A stretch of 64,000 nt of DNA, from NCBI GenBank assembly GCA_903772945.1, contig CAICTM010000193.1, positions 1-64,000 of the forward strand, given 5' to 3'. Positions 9,939-21,529 of this stretch are shown here, one piece after another. A model generated the notes under the pieces. The model worked only from the letters and a program-made list of their open reading frames with translations. It searched no databases and was not told where the DNA came from. Origin of the DNA: Seminavis robusta (lineage: Eukaryota; Bacillariophyta; Bacillariophyceae; Naviculales; Naviculaceae). Numbering within the stretch: position 1 is the stretch's first letter; every line of letters starts with the position of its first letter. Position numbers and translations under genes: made by a program.

Positions 9939-11844
9939 GTTGCTCTCGTCTTGGAGTGCTGAACTGTGTAGGTGTATTAATAGTGTTAGAGAGTAAACTA
10001 ACCTCTTTTCTCTTCTTCGATTGTGGCGGAAAGGTCTATCGGATGGTCGTTCCAGCAAAGGTTTCATCCACTTCAGCGGAACATTGCCGGCATCCCTAAT
10101 CAATCGAGGGGGTTCTAGTTGCATAGCCGGGCTTCCGATAGATAAGGTCCATCGTTGAACTATCTGGGATTTGTTATTGCACAGAGTTTCATTGAAGCCC
10201 GACTTGAAGGGCACCCACTGTATCTTGGAGTGTACGTAGGAAAGCGGTCCTTTCGAATAATGACTGATAGTCATCAATGACCTCAATATCCAGGCAAGAG
10301 AAGTCATTTGTTAATTGAATGGAAAAAGGAACAGAAGGGAACGAACTCAAACTGGCATACTGGGTTGTATTTCTAAGTAGATTGGGACCGAATTCGAGTA
10401 GATTTCCGAAAGCGCCACCTGGCTTGTGCCAGAAAAACATGACTCGACCCGACCCTATTTTTATTAATGTACGATGTACGCTGTACGGTAAATGACATTT
10501 TCATGAAAATTGGTACCGCACGGTAAGGTACGTACGCAGTGTACGGTACAGTGTACAGTGTACCAGTGAGGCAACTAACACCGCTAGTAGAGCTACTCTA
10601 CTACTAGAGTACATCTGTACCGGTAGTGGGGTCGAACGTTGCCGAATGCCTGGCATCTACCGATACTAGCTAGTACGCTAGTACCACCATGCTTCGATGC
10701 GCAAGGTGTGTGCTACTAGCTAGCTACCAACCGTAGCTAGCTAGCCAGCTAGCTAGATAGTGAGTTAGTGTAGTAGTGTAGTAGAGCTTGAAGCCTAACG
10801 AAGCATCAGATCTTGGTTCCGTGTTTATTACAGTACTTGCTGGCAGAGGCCTTTTTGTTTGGTTTGGGTGGTTGCGGTTCCCATAGCGATCTGAAATACC
10901 TAATCTCTTCTGGTAGACTCTAGCTACCAGGTTGACATCGCGAGACCGGTCCCTGTAGCACTCAGGAGCATCTACTTTCTGTTAAAATCGTATGACAACT
11001 ATCTGGTACTAGCTAGCTAGGTATTACAGGTAGTGCTCGAGCAGCTCTCGAGAACAGATGATGATGCCAGAAGTACAATCAACGCAGCAACAGAAGAAAC
11101 AACTTTTCTCCCATGCACAGGGCACAGCTGCCTCCTCCATCTTGACCAAGTATTCAGTATACTCAAGAGGCTCTACCAGTATCGTACTGCAACCACTGAG
11201 AGGCAGGGAGACGAACTATCGGTAACTGGGTTCAGGTCGCAGGGAGAAGCTAACAGTACAGTGAAACCTCTCCTTTCATGCAGCTTCAAGATTTGCAGGG
11301 ATCGAGGCCGGGGCACAGCCTCGGCATTGACATCCATGGTCGCGATGAAGGAATGAGTAATCCTTCAGGAACGCACCAGCAATCGATAGCCTTTACTCGC
11401 GAGGTTTCAAATACCGGTATCTACACAACGCAAGAGTTATACTACCCAGTACTTCTCCTAGCTAGTAGTTAGCACTGATGTTCAAGTCAAAAGATATTGC
11501 AGGGAATCGAATCACTCTGTCAAGAGTAAAAGGAGGAGTACGCTCCATGATCCTCCGGTTTCTGATACCAGGTGAACTGTAACTTTGGTCCTTCGAGCTC
11601 GGGAGTGTGATTGTCTGGCAACGCTACCGTGGCATCGTTCGATTTGCAAGAAACAACCACCAGCAGTGGATCGAACAATCTGGTTCAACATGCAAGGCAA
11701 GGCCTCGTTTCGCAAGATCGGCGTCACAAGGACTCGTGCGGTGTTGTGGAAACAAGTTGACTCCGTGGAAGCGTCGCTCGTAAGGGCGAATTTAAGCCTG
11801 CTCCATCTAGCGGCCTGCCAACTCTTGGCTGCTGCACTCCTACT
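9939..11844. other. long gap without supported gene
   Basis: The left part (to 10307) is open in the frame of the preceding gene and may hold its 5' leader or an extra exon. From about 10450 to 11030 the DNA is dominated by short palindromic words (GCTAGCTA, TACCGGTA, GTACGGTA runs). A frame at 11033-11356 (107 aa, plus strand) has no recognisable content. Confidence 0.45.
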
Positions 11845-14192
11845 CTACGACATGGATCCCAAGGACGAACGATACTTGAGACGTTGTTTCATCCTCGACC
11901 ACTTTCGTCGTGTCCTGCTTCGTCTCTTCAGAAGCCCAAGTTCTTTGGCTAGCTTGCGATGAAAGTCTGTCCCAAGATCATTGTTCCACCAATCTTCAAA
12001 CTCTTCCAGGCTGACCCTTCCATCGTGGTTTTGGTCTAGCTCGTCGAAAGCCTGCGACAGCTCCTCTTCGGAAAGATCGATCCCCAGAATTTGAGCCACT
12101 CTTGAGATTTCGCGGGGCTCCAGGTAGCCGTTACCGTTGCTGTCAATTGCATCAAATGCAACTTTGGAGGGGTCCCTCAACCGTTTGAAGATCCGTCTTC
12201 TGAAGGTGTCGAGTTTGGTTCGCGACGCAAAGTATATCGAGTACGCTCCAACCGCAATGCCTCCAGTAGCCAGGCCGTTGAGGAGCCATTGCGGCAACAG
12301 CGGTAGGGTTCCCACCGCCAGGCCCTGCTGGATGAGACCGGCAACAAACCCAAGCCCACCACCTGCGACAATCAGGGTCATCTCGTCTTCTTCAAAGATT
12401 GGGTGCAAGACTCTTTCAAACTCCTCGGATGTCATACCCATCATTCGAGTTCGTAGTGTTGTTTCAATATCGAGTGCTTCGTCGACATAGGGATGCAAGT
12501 CCGCCAAAAGCGGATAGATTCGTGCTGTGGCTCTTTTCGACGCGAATTGGAGATCAGCTTTTTCAAACTCGATGAGGCCCCGAGTTTCGGATAAGGCCAT
12601 TTTTTCTAGATTTGTTGCCCAGATGCTTTCAAAGGTTGGTGCAGTGGATGGATCTGTTAGAATGGAGTGCCACAGCTGTTCGGATGTCAATATTTTGGTG
12701 GAAAAGAAGTTGCTAAAGTCTGCCGAGACTTCTTTTTGCCTCCGAAGGAAAAGTCCTTGTAGGTAGAGGTTACCCACAATGTGAGTTGGATTGACCGGTT
12801 CAAAGATCCATTTCAGGGCCAACCAATTGGTAGCGAGACCAACGACGAGGCCACCAAAGCTGAGTGTCCACGGGTTGTCTGACACCAGTGACACAAAAAG
12901 TTGAATCAGCCCCAGCAAGAAGCCAAACCATAGACCGCTGTCCACCAGAAATGCCAGCTCTTTTCGACCTGCAATCTGAAATAGTTTCCCCAAGAGTGAC
13001 CTTTAGGAAGTTTGGATGTCAATAGAACAAAGATGATAGTGTGAGTGTCAACTCCAAAGACATGAGCAGACTCGACACTTCGATCGTCTCATCATGGGTA
13101 GTTGGTTGTTGAGACAAACACACACAGAGAGGGACACACACCTATCCGCCATGGTCTGATTTACCACACAGTTGCGTAGATTGAGTACTTCGTTGACATA
13201 TCGTTGAATGTCTTTTGTGACGGCAATCAGAAAGGTGCGACAGAACCGTTCCTGAACCGGTCCAGGAGTATAGGCAAGTTTCAAAACCCACTCTCGAAGG
13301 GGGGAGTTGTTCTGGTTGCTGCTGCTGCCGTCGCTGTCGTTGGATGCAGCATCCGTAGCATTGCGAAAGAAGAGATCTTCCACGAGTGGTCCTAATATTT
13401 TGGGTGCCTGTGGCAGTAGTAGATCGGCCACAACTTGTGGATCCAACCTTTGTACAATCTCTTCCATCTTGATGAGTTGTTTGACAGTGGCATTGACCAT
13501 TGCTTCGCTCATTTTCGCCGTCTTGGCAGGGACAATCCCTTGCCATCCGAGCCCTAGGGCTGGTCCAATTCCATCATCACTTTGGCTGTGAGTTGTCGTG
13601 TCCAAGGATGATAATGATGATGATCTTGCCGTCCATAACGGTATACCTCTCCATTTGATGGGATAGAAAACTAAGCAGGAAGCAACGAAAAAGAGCGATC
13701 CTGAGCTGCATGATCTGATGATAACAAACAATTGCATGGGTATCTCTGCATCAGATTCGGTTCGATTCGGTACTCACTCATTTTGACAGCCAAATAGTTG
13801 GTAACCCATCCCACAATGCCCGCAATGAAAGGTATCAAAGAGTATGTTCTCCATCTAGACAGAAACTTGGCGCTTCCTGCAGCTACCACTGTAGCGATTC
13901 CTTGGGTAACAGGGTCCAGTAGCGAGTGAATGTGATGATGGTAATGGAGTTGGACAGTGGACTTTTTCCGTCTTGATGATGATATTGATGGTAAAGGTCG
14001 TCCTTGATTCAAGCCCGTGGGTCGAAATTTTTGCGGAAAACAGCTTGGCCCATGACAGTGGTTGTTGTTCAGCAGCGAAGTGGGGGCAAAGGCATTTCCA
14101 TTTGGAACTTGATGCCAGAGTAAGGTCGCCACAAGCAGCAGGTTGAACTTGCGTTGTTTGTCATTGGATTTTGTCCTTGTTGATGACTTCAT
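11845..14192 (-). CDS. plastid-targeted DUF445 membrane protein with two EF-hands
   Basis: Three exons give 699 residues: 14192-13778, 13670-13142 and 13000-11845, with GT-AG introns of 107 and 141 bases. The joins restore the DUF445 sequence (NYLAVKM followed by IFYPIKWRG; MADR followed by SLLGKLFQIAG). DUF445 (YheB/DUF445 family) is a membrane-protein family of unknown activity that is common in cyanobacteria and plastids. The N-terminus has a signal-like core (FNLLLVATLLW) followed by NAFAPTS, the diatom plastid cleavage motif with Phe at about residue 35. Near the C-terminus are two EF-hand loops, DSNGNGYLEPRE and DQNHDGRVSLEE, each with acidic Ca2+ ligands at the usual positions. Several hydrophobic segments flank them. 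I infer a plastid-envelope or thylakoid protein that may be tuned by calcium. In-frame ATGs at 14219 and possibly 14267 lie upstream; 14192 gives the cleanest presequence. Confidence 0.88.
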
Positions 14193-14479
14193 CTTCTCAC
14201 CAAATTGAGGGTAGCTCATGTCCCTGGCAATCTTCTCTCTGAGGTCAACTAGACTATTGCAACTCAACCAGAATTGATTGGGAGAGGATGCTGTAGCCCA
14301 TGCAAATAAGTGCAGAGTGTCTCTGATTGCTGCCCAAGTTGACGTGATGATGTACTTGTGTTGGTGGTGTGTTGGGTGACATGCAGAACCCTGCTTTCGT
14401 TGGCAGCTTCAAACTTTTATTAAAGCAATGACGTTGGCTTTGCTTTGACGCAGAAAGAAAGAAGGTCTGAATCTTCAAT

Positions 14480-14645
14480 CGATTGAGATTGATTCTGATT
14501 CGATTCGAAGATGAATGATTCGATTCAATCGAACCAGAATCGAGTGACGAGTCCAGTCAGTAGAGTGACTGAGGACTCACGCACAGTCACTCGACTCGAC
14601 TTAGTCGATTGAGTCGAGTCGAGTGATGAGTCAATTGGATCTTTT
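14480..14645. repeat. GATTCGA / TCGAGTC simple-sequence tract
   Basis: A run of short overlapping words: GATTCGATT-like on the left, GACTCGACT/TCGAGTC-like on the right. Many words are self-complementary. The tract lies between the divergent DUF445 gene and the membrane-protein gene at 14731, so it could be part of their promoters or simple-repeat expansion. Confidence 0.6.
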
Positions 14646-14730
14646 CTTTCTTTTCCTTTGCCGCCGTCGCAGAGGACGGCACAACCAAGGACCACGAATT
14701 TCTGAAGTCCAACCATCCAACACAACCACC

Positions 14731-16053
14731 ATGACGGCAACAGCAGCAGCTGCTGCAGTGACAGGAGGTGGTGGAGAGGGTGCTCGCAAGCGCCACGTTC
14801 ACACCAGCAGCCAATCGTCGAGTAAAGACACCACTGCGACGACCAAGACTACTACTTCTGCTTCAATTAATAGTAATAGTAACAATGACAACACATCTCA
14901 GGCAGCCCGTCTTCGTCAAAGCATCGCACAGGAGAGCAAGAGAGAGAAGCTGCAACAACGTCGGATCGCTCGCATGTCAGCGCAGTCTCATTCTTCCATT
15001 CAAAAGTTCTACTATGCTCTGGTTCTGAATGCGCTGTTGGTGTTTATGGGTGGGATCCTGTACTTGAAACCGAGCATCTTTTTCAAGTCGATGAAAAAGA
15101 ATCCTGGTTTCAAATGGCCTCCTCATCATTTGGCCATTGTCTATCCAACGGGGGTTTCTCCTCGTCATGATTTACCACGCTTCTTGAACCAATACGCCCT
15201 GGCAACCGATGAAAACAAGGCTACTAGAGACGCCGTCCGCCATTTAGTGGGGCTCCGACAAACTCTTAAACCCTTTCAAATATTTTTCACAGGGTGGGAA
15301 CGGAAAAAAGTACCAGGTAAATACTCCATGGACGACTATTGCGGTGCTGGATTTGAACAATCCTTTGACAGGGCTGTCGAACGAAACTCCCACAGACATG
15401 CCGAAGACTTGCTGCATTGGTGCTTGCTTCAGACATACCAAAATGATGGATTTCTAAACTGGAATGTCACCATGAAACGATCGCCCATCAGCAGAAATCT
15501 ACACTACACGGAATCAGATATCATGAAAGGAATTGTCATGAAACATGCCATGCACAATGCGGTCCATCCCGCCCTATTGTGGCTTCCCAAGAAACGAGTA
15601 CAACAACAACACGAACAATCTTCAGCACTAGTAGAGGACACCACAACAAATCAAAAAGGACCCGCAATGAATCGACCGCTAGGCATGACCACGTTTGACA
15701 TGGACTCGCAAGTGCCCGCCAAGCTCTTGCAATGGCTCATTCACACAGCTCCCACGTTGGATGTTTGGAGCTATCCAAAAGCTGTGGAAGAGTACATGTG
15801 GCAGTTAATTTCAGCAGAAGGAGAAGACAAGTGGACGGTACTCGATGCCGTCTGTGACCACTATGGGGATGATGATGATGCTGCTACACGACAACAAATG
15901 CAAGTCAAATACCAAAATAGAAGAATCATGGCAGAGGATTGTTTGCGGGGAGAAACATCCTGCTGTGTGATATACATGCCCCAGGAGGAGGAGGATCCCA
16001 AGGCGGGGGCCAAAAGCAAACTTCGAGGATCCTCTTCGGATTCTCGTGATTGA
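14731..16053 (+). CDS. predicted single-pass (type II) membrane protein, unknown function
   Basis: From the ATG at 14731 the protein has 440 residues. The first 90 are low-complexity Ala/Gly/Ser/Thr/Asn, then come basic residues and one hydrophobic helix (FYYALVLNALLVFMGGILYL), followed by a large soluble part of about 310 residues. This topology is typical of type II Golgi or ER proteins. The soluble part contains Cys residues (DDYCGAGF, LLHWCLLQ, CLRGETSCCVIY) but no DxD glycosyltransferase motif or other signature that I can name. The last residues are acidic and Lys-rich. Frame and composition are uniform, so it is very probably real. An upstream in-frame start at 14623 lies in repeat DNA and is less likely. 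Confidence 0.75.
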   Translation: MTATAAAAAVTGGGGEGARKRHVHTSSQSSSKDTTATTKTTTSASINSNSNNDNTSQAARLRQSIAQESKREKLQQRRIARMSAQSHSSIQKFYYALVLNALLVFMGGILYLKPSIFFKSMKKNPGFKWPPHHLAIVYPTGVSPRHDLPRFLNQYALATDENKATRDAVRHLVGLRQTLKPFQIFFTGWERKKVPGKYSMDDYCGAGFEQSFDRAVERNSHRHAEDLLHWCLLQTYQNDGFLNWNVTMKRSPISRNLHYTESDIMKGIVMKHAMHNAVHPALLWLPKKRVQQQHEQSSALVEDTTTNQKGPAMNRPLGMTTFDMDSQVPAKLLQWLIHTAPTLDVWSYPKAVEEYMWQLISAEGEDKWTVLDAVCDHYGDDDDAATRQQMQVKYQNRRIMAEDCLRGETSCCVIYMPQEEEDPKAGAKSKLRGSSSDSRD

Positions 16054-16737
16054 GGGATCTATTGTCGATGCAATCCGCGCTGTCAGATACCGTGACGCGC
16101 AAAACCGATTCAATTCATGGAACCCCAAGGATGTCCATTGAGCGTGGTGAAATGAAGAAACATCGATGACAGCTATCGCTCATAAGCAAATCATTAGCAC
16201 TTTCTTGCATGATTTGTGGCTGATAGCCAGTGGCAGCTTGAACTTGGATAGCAGCGCTAACGGTAGTTGAGAGGAGGTATCAGAGCAACGGTGGATCTTG
16301 ATGCGTTGACGCATAAGAAGCAAATCTCCCTTCTTGGGACTTTTGGCTGAGGCTCCGTTATCAAACCAATGGGCTGACTGAATCATTCACGGGAATAGAA
16401 ACAACTAAACTATGCAATCTACAATCAACGCCAACATAACATGTGTTCAAAAGAAAATCCCCTCGTTATTGTTAATTATAGTGTATTGTGTTTATGATGT
16501 TTGTATGGGTCGCATTCCTCCAGTCACAGCAAGAAGCCCCTCTCGTGGAGGCCTTCTTTACGCTGAAGGAAAATGCATGGTGTACCTGTATGATTGTGTG
16601 CCCTGGGTGCAATGACTCGAGATGTGAAATATATGGGTACTTTCTTTCTGTATCTTTGTAACATGCAATGTATTGTGATCTTTTTTGTCGGGTTTCTTCT
16701 TCCCCCTTGCCTTTTTTTCTGCCAAAAACTGGGTCGT
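16054..16737. other. gap between convergent genes
   Basis: The 3' flanks of the membrane-protein gene and of the bZIP gene. Short frames only; no supported gene. Confidence 0.5.
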
Positions 16738-18717
16738 CTACCTGCCGTCGCCCTCATCTTCCATGGGCGTAGTCTCCACTCCAAACGTAAAGATGGGTCC
16801 ATGAGGATGAGGCGCCGTCTTCGGAGCGGCGTGGACATGATCCAATTGATCAATCGCTTCCACATTGGCGTCTGCCCAAAGCAGAAACTTGGACATTTGA
16901 TTCTTGTGCAGGATGGATGTGAGCTGGTCTGTAATGTCCTGAACGCCCTGGTTCAACAACCATTCGTTCTCTTTCATCATGACCAACGAAGAAAAGACAG
17001 TATCCAAAGCAGTCATTTCATCATCCAAACCCTTGCTGGTTTCCTGTAGCTGAGACTTTTGGTCGTCCGTCAAGTTGAGGATCGAGTCGAGCTCTTGCGC
17101 CATTTCCGCGAGCTCGGGGTCTTCATCCTTGTTTTCTCCCGCTACTTGTGCCAACAGTTGTTGCTCAAACTGCACTTGTCGTAGCAGCTCCATCTGCTGA
17201 AGCTGTTGCTCGAGAATGTCTTGGCACTGTTGGGCTCTTTGTTCGCTCGAGATGACCTGCTGTCCACGATCCATGCAGAGTGCTTCCAAAAGTGATTGGT
17301 GACTCTTTTCTTCACTGGGAGTGTTGGCAGCCGTAGCAGCTGGAACACCCCATTCATGAGCTTTCAGCTGTTGGAGTGTCTTTTCCAAAATGCCCACTTC
17401 CGTTTCATAGGCGTCGACCTGTGACACCGCGACGGACAAAGGCGAAACAAACGATACAAAATGGCGGTGAGATTTTGTGGGAAAAAATTAATCTAGGATC
17501 TCATAAAACAAACAAATAAATTGTGTCTTCCAATTTGTGGTACATACCAAGTTCTTTTTGCGCAATCGTCGCAACCTGGCACTGGCCCTGTTTCTGGCCA
17601 ATCGTTTCTGGCGCTTTTCTTCTTCTGCCTGAACGGCATATGATGTCATATCCGGCAAACTCACGGATCTTTGTTGCGCAGCCTGAGGAACGACAAGTTG
17701 AGCGCCTCCAGCAGGCGGTGCTGGTGGTGGAGGGGCCATGGTCGTTTGAGGTTGTTTGTTGGGAGGCGGGGGCATGTTGGTAAGTGGATTTGGAACCGAC
17801 GCGTTTTGTTGTTGTTGCTGTGGGGGTGCTCCAGCGGGTGGTGGTGGTGGCGGCGGCGGCGGAGCAGGTGCTGTTGGCGTCGGAGCCGGGGCCACATAGC
17901 TGGGAGGCGCTGCATATTGGTGAGGCGGATGAGGGTGAGCCGCGTATTGTGGGTGGGGTGGATGAGACGCAGGATGAGGATGATGTGGAGGTGGGGGCGG
18001 TGGGGCATGCGTAGCGTGATGAGGCTGGGCAACCGGGGGAGGCGCATGAGGGTGTGGGTGATAGGCGGGGTGTGGTGGTGGCATAGGGGGATGAGTGTGC
18101 GGATGCGAGTGCGAATAAGCATTGGAGGAAGCGGTCATGTCTTCACTTCGAGAAGTCATGATTGGTTGGACGTGACTCTGCGGAGGAGGGGGAGCAGGAG
18201 GTGCCGCTGCCATTGGCCTTTGGAAGTTTGGACATGACACCGACGGAGACATGTGTTGCTGGTGGGCGGCCATGGCGGCTGCCGCTTCAGCTCCACGACG
18301 GTATGCCTCCTGAAGAGCTTTCGCGTAATCTTCCGAATTATCTGGCAGATTGGCCGGTGGTGGCGGCGGCATACTTGCTTGCTGCTGTGGAGGCGCTTGC
18401 TGAGGCGGAGGAGGGGGGTGATGCGAATGAGGTTGCAGATTGGAAGAAACAGCCGTAGGAAAGACTGGCAAAGGTGGGGTCCTCCATTGACCCGCTAACG
18501 CAGCGCGCTTGTTGGAATCCGACATTTGCTGATTGGGTTGCTGCCCTTGTGGATGTTGCGAGGGTGGGGCGTGACTACCGGTGGGGGCAGAGGGGTGTCT
18601 GGGAGGCGGCTGAGAATGAACACTAGCACCGGGAGCAGGAGCAGGGGTAGCGCCACTGGGAGGGGCCGTGGCCGAATTGTTTGCGTCACTAGAAGGTGTT
18701 GGTGGGTTCGAGCTCAT
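16738..18717 (-). CDS. bZIP transcription factor with Pro/His-rich N-terminal region
   Basis: Two exons, 18717-17548 and 17418-16738, separated by a 129-base GT-AG intron (GTATGT...CACAG), give 616 residues. The first about 355 residues are Pro-, His-, Ala- and Gln-rich. Next comes a basic region with the bZIP signature NRASARLRR, and the intron falls right after RKKNL. The second exon continues without a break as VDAYETEVGILEKTLQQL, a short coiled-coil or zipper. It goes on with a Gln-rich helix (EQQLQQMELLRQVQFEQQ) and a conserved-looking C-terminal part (MSKFLLWADANVEAIDQLD) before an acidic end. That C-terminal part resembles a motif I associate with other diatom bZIP proteins; this is memory, not a search. 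A nuclear DNA-binding regulator is the likely role. It is divergent from the first P450 gene, 520 bases away. Confidence 0.88.
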
Positions 18718-19239
18718 GGTATGGTATTGCTTCTCAGTAAAAGTCTTGGCGAGGGTAACAGGTCGGAGTCGTCGAACGATACAAATTCTTCAAGACGTTC
18801 TCGCTAAAGCCAGGAAGGACTTCTTGATCGGCTGCCTTTACTACTAAAAACACACAGCTTGACGACGGTTTCGATGCGGTCTGCCTCCTCTTCAAAGATA
18901 GGAACCCTTTCAGTGCCGTAACAGTCGGGAGCAGTGGGATACTGTGCCTGTAGATGGATGCGGCTTGGTAGAATTGTGGAGGACGGGATCGAGGACCCAA
19001 CCAAACTCGTCCTTCTTTGCCGTTACAAAAAGACGTATGCAAGGACACGTCGTCATCGAGAAGCCGACTAAGCACAAGGTTAAGCAATACAAAAGCCATC
19101 AAAGCCGGATCAATGACTCAGTCCCTCCCATTATTTCGCCCAAAAAACCTCTCAGCCACTTCTTTGACCATCTCCGTCCACCATCTCTCGTCCCGTGAAC
19201 GGCGATCCCACAGTATATCGAGAGATTTCTGCATTGGAG
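18718..19239. other. divergent promoter region (bZIP / P450)
   Basis: The space between the bZIP ATG (minus) and the P450 ATG (plus) must hold both promoters and 5' leaders. I see no clear TATA box or operator. A frame open from 19195 uses GTG and is not used here as a start. Confidence 0.45.
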
Positions 19240-21063
19240 ATGATCTTCGTGTGGATATTCACAATGTTCTCAAGTGGCGCTGATGCCAGTGATGGAGCAT
19301 CCTCTCAAGGTTATAGAAATTGGAATGTGACCACACTTTCATTTTTTCTCGGAGAACACGTTGATGTGTACTTTATCCATTTCATTCTATCAACTCTTCT
19401 TGTGGCAACAGTGCTCAGTTGGCTGGTAACATGGTTCTCTGAGAGGATGCGATGTATCCGAATGTTGGAAACACTGCCAGGTCCATCCTTGGAACTACCA
19501 AACAATGCTTTCACTCCCCACGCGTGGCTTGCCCACCTGCCTCTGGCTGTGGATTTTTCTGGGGAGAATCCCATTCCAGGCTATCCAGGTCTTGCTCGAT
19601 CCGTTGACAACTTGATCCAGCTGCACAAACAGTTTTCACAACAGGAGGGCATCATGCGCTTGTGGATACTAAACCCATTCAAGCTCACGCCCTTTGCCCA
19701 GGTAATGGTGTTTGTCACAGATCCAGAAATGGTGCAGCAAGTCCTGAAAGCCAAGGACATCTCAAAGAATGTCATCAAACAAGCCGACATTTACCGACTA
19801 TGCAAGGCTTTGGCGGGTGACAGCTTGTTGGAAATACTGGAAGACACTCCTCGCTGGAAACATCAAAGAAAGCTCACCGCTTTGGGCATGCACCAAAGTT
19901 TGTTGGAGCATACAAACTCTGAAATTATTAAACTGCTCTACGAAACAGTTTTCCCCCAATGGGATGGTACTACATCAACAGCTGAAACCTTCACCATGGA
20001 AGCCGGGGAATGGTGTACCAGGTTAGTGGCTGAAATCCTGGGAATTGTTGCCTTCAGCCAGTCTTTTGGTGGTCTGGAATCAGAAGCAACAAACACAGAC
20101 AACAACAAACAGTCCTTGTACGACCTTTTCAAGAATCTGCAGTTCATTATCACAAAACGATCTCTGCGTCCACCCTTCCTTATTCCTTTTTACATTAAGG
20201 AAAACAAGGAGTTCAAGCAATGCCAAGACAAGCTCAACAATGTAATCAAAAGCATCGTGGAAGAACGCGTAGCACAACACGAGGAAGCAAAGACCAGGCA
20301 GCAAGACAACGACACGACAAAACGTAAGCACCAGTCTCTTGGAGAATTCAATGACCTATTATCCTACCTGATGATGGAAGATGAAGACGATGACAGATAC
20401 CGCTTGACAGAGAAAGAGTTGCTTGGCAATGTCCGCATGTTCTTGTTTGCCGGGCAAGATACTTCTGCCATTGTTCTTTCCCAAACTCTCTATGAGCTTG
20501 CCACTCACCAGTCTACCCAGCTTCGGTTACAAAAAGAAGTTGATGCTTTGTTTGCCCAGTTTGATTCACCGGATCACCAACCTGCTTACAAAGACATCAT
20601 GAGGCTCGAGTATCTTGATGCAGTTACAAAGGAAGCCTTAAGGCTTCACTCTCCCGCTGGGGTTGCACGGCGGAATACTGTGGACATTAAACTGACCCGG
20701 GGCGACTGCGCATACTCAATCCCCAAGGGAAGCAATATTTTTGTGTACCCTTTTCTAACAGGTCTTGGGGCTGGTCAGAACAATGACGATCTTGATGAGT
20801 TTATCCCCGAACGCTTTTTGAAGGAGGATAGAGGCAATCACATCTTAGGTAGGCCAGAATCATGTTATATGCCATTCTCAATTGGCCCCCGTAATTGTGT
20901 GGGTCATCCATTGGCAACAGCAGAAATCAAAGTTGTCCTGGCCCACTTGGTGCATCGTTACACTGTCCGCAAAACTGAGGGGTCAGAAGAACCCATAAAG
21001 ATGATGCAAATAACTGTCAAACCACACCAGATCATGCTGAATTTTGAACGAAGACACTGTTAA
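19240..21063 (+). CDS. cytochrome P450 (tandem copy 1)
   Basis: An intronless gene of 607 residues from the ATG at 19240. A hydrophobic start and a second helix (FIHFILSTLLVATVLSW) give an ER-type membrane anchor, followed by a basic stretch and a Pro-rich hinge (LPGPS). The P450 hallmarks are in order: the I-helix AGQDTS at about residue 404, the K-helix ExxR (EALR) at 465 and the heme loop FSIGPRNCVG at 546, with the thiolate Cys at 553. P450s insert one oxygen atom into a substrate using O2 and electrons from a reductase. The family and substrate cannot be assigned. The neighbour at 21530 is a paralogue in the same direction. The type III polyketide synthase further downstream suggests, but does not prove, a metabolic role. 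Confidence 0.93.
   Translation: MIFVWIFTMFSSGADASDGASSQGYRNWNVTTLSFFLGEHVDVYFIHFILSTLLVATVLSWLVTWFSERMRCIRMLETLPGPSLELPNNAFTPHAWLAHLPLAVDFSGENPIPGYPGLARSVDNLIQLHKQFSQQEGIMRLWILNPFKLTPFAQVMVFVTDPEMVQQVLKAKDISKNVIKQADIYRLCKALAGDSLLEILEDTPRWKHQRKLTALGMHQSLLEHTNSEIIKLLYETVFPQWDGTTSTAETFTMEAGEWCTRLVAEILGIVAFSQSFGGLESEATNTDNNKQSLYDLFKNLQFIITKRSLRPPFLIPFYIKENKEFKQCQDKLNNVIKSIVEERVAQHEEAKTRQQDNDTTKRKHQSLGEFNDLLSYLMMEDEDDDRYRLTEKELLGNVRMFLFAGQDTSAIVLSQTLYELATHQSTQLRLQKEVDALFAQFDSPDHQPAYKDIMRLEYLDAVTKEALRLHSPAGVARRNTVDIKLTRGDCAYSIPKGSNIFVYPFLTGLGAGQNNDDLDEFIPERFLKEDRGNHILGRPESCYMPFSIGPRNCVGHPLATAEIKVVLAHLVHRYTVRKTEGSEEPIKMMQITVKPHQIMLNFERRHC
20398..20654 (+). repeat. 257-base tract identical to the second P450 gene
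   Basis: By direct comparison every base in 20398-20654 equals 22706-22962. The tract covers the I-helix to the K-helix. Flanking parts of the two genes differ at many codons. Confidence 0.9.
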
Positions 21064-21529
21064 TGCAAGGGACTTTGCAGCTCCAAGTGGCTGGTAGAAA
21101 ACAAAACCGTATTGAACTGCTTCATGTTTGTGGCCAAGACCAAATGTGCAACTCAGTATTTGGGCTTTGCAATCAAGTGGTATATATGTCCTGTATAACA
21201 TTTTTTTTGCCTAACTATCTACTTTAGTTTGTGTTGAGAGGATCTAGTACCTGGTAGTCTACTAGCTAGCAAGCTAGCTAGCTAGTCATGGCAATTGATG
21301 GTCCCCAGTCCCCAGTTTTTGTGAACTACATGTACGGGAGAATTGTCCAGGACTCACTCAACCTGCCACGGAAAATTTAGACAGCTTGATACTGGCTTAC
21401 CTCTGGACGGACCTGTTCGGTTTCTTGAGATCTTTCGTCGATGGATCTCCCCTTTCCGCGAAGCGGCGAAGCTTCTTTTGTTACCGACACCGCACTACTT
21501 TCAAGAAGGTTCATGCTTGCACTGCTATA
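21064..21529. other. spacer between tandem P450 genes
   Basis: Contains a CTAGCTAG-type palindromic cluster at about 21258-21286 and the leader of the second gene. The frame upstream of 21530 is open to 21386 but has no ATG; it begins with TTG. Confidence 0.5.

Noticed and set aside
11585-11962. 125 aa plus-strand frame overlapping the end of the DUF445 gene
   Set aside because: Overlaps EF-hand coding sequence antisense and has no recognisable domain.
17671-18237. 188 aa plus-strand Arg/Trp-rich frame
   Set aside because: Antisense of the Pro/His-rich part of the bZIP gene.
19195-19239. GTG start for the first P450 gene
   Set aside because: In eukaryotes the ATG at 19240 is the reasonable start.
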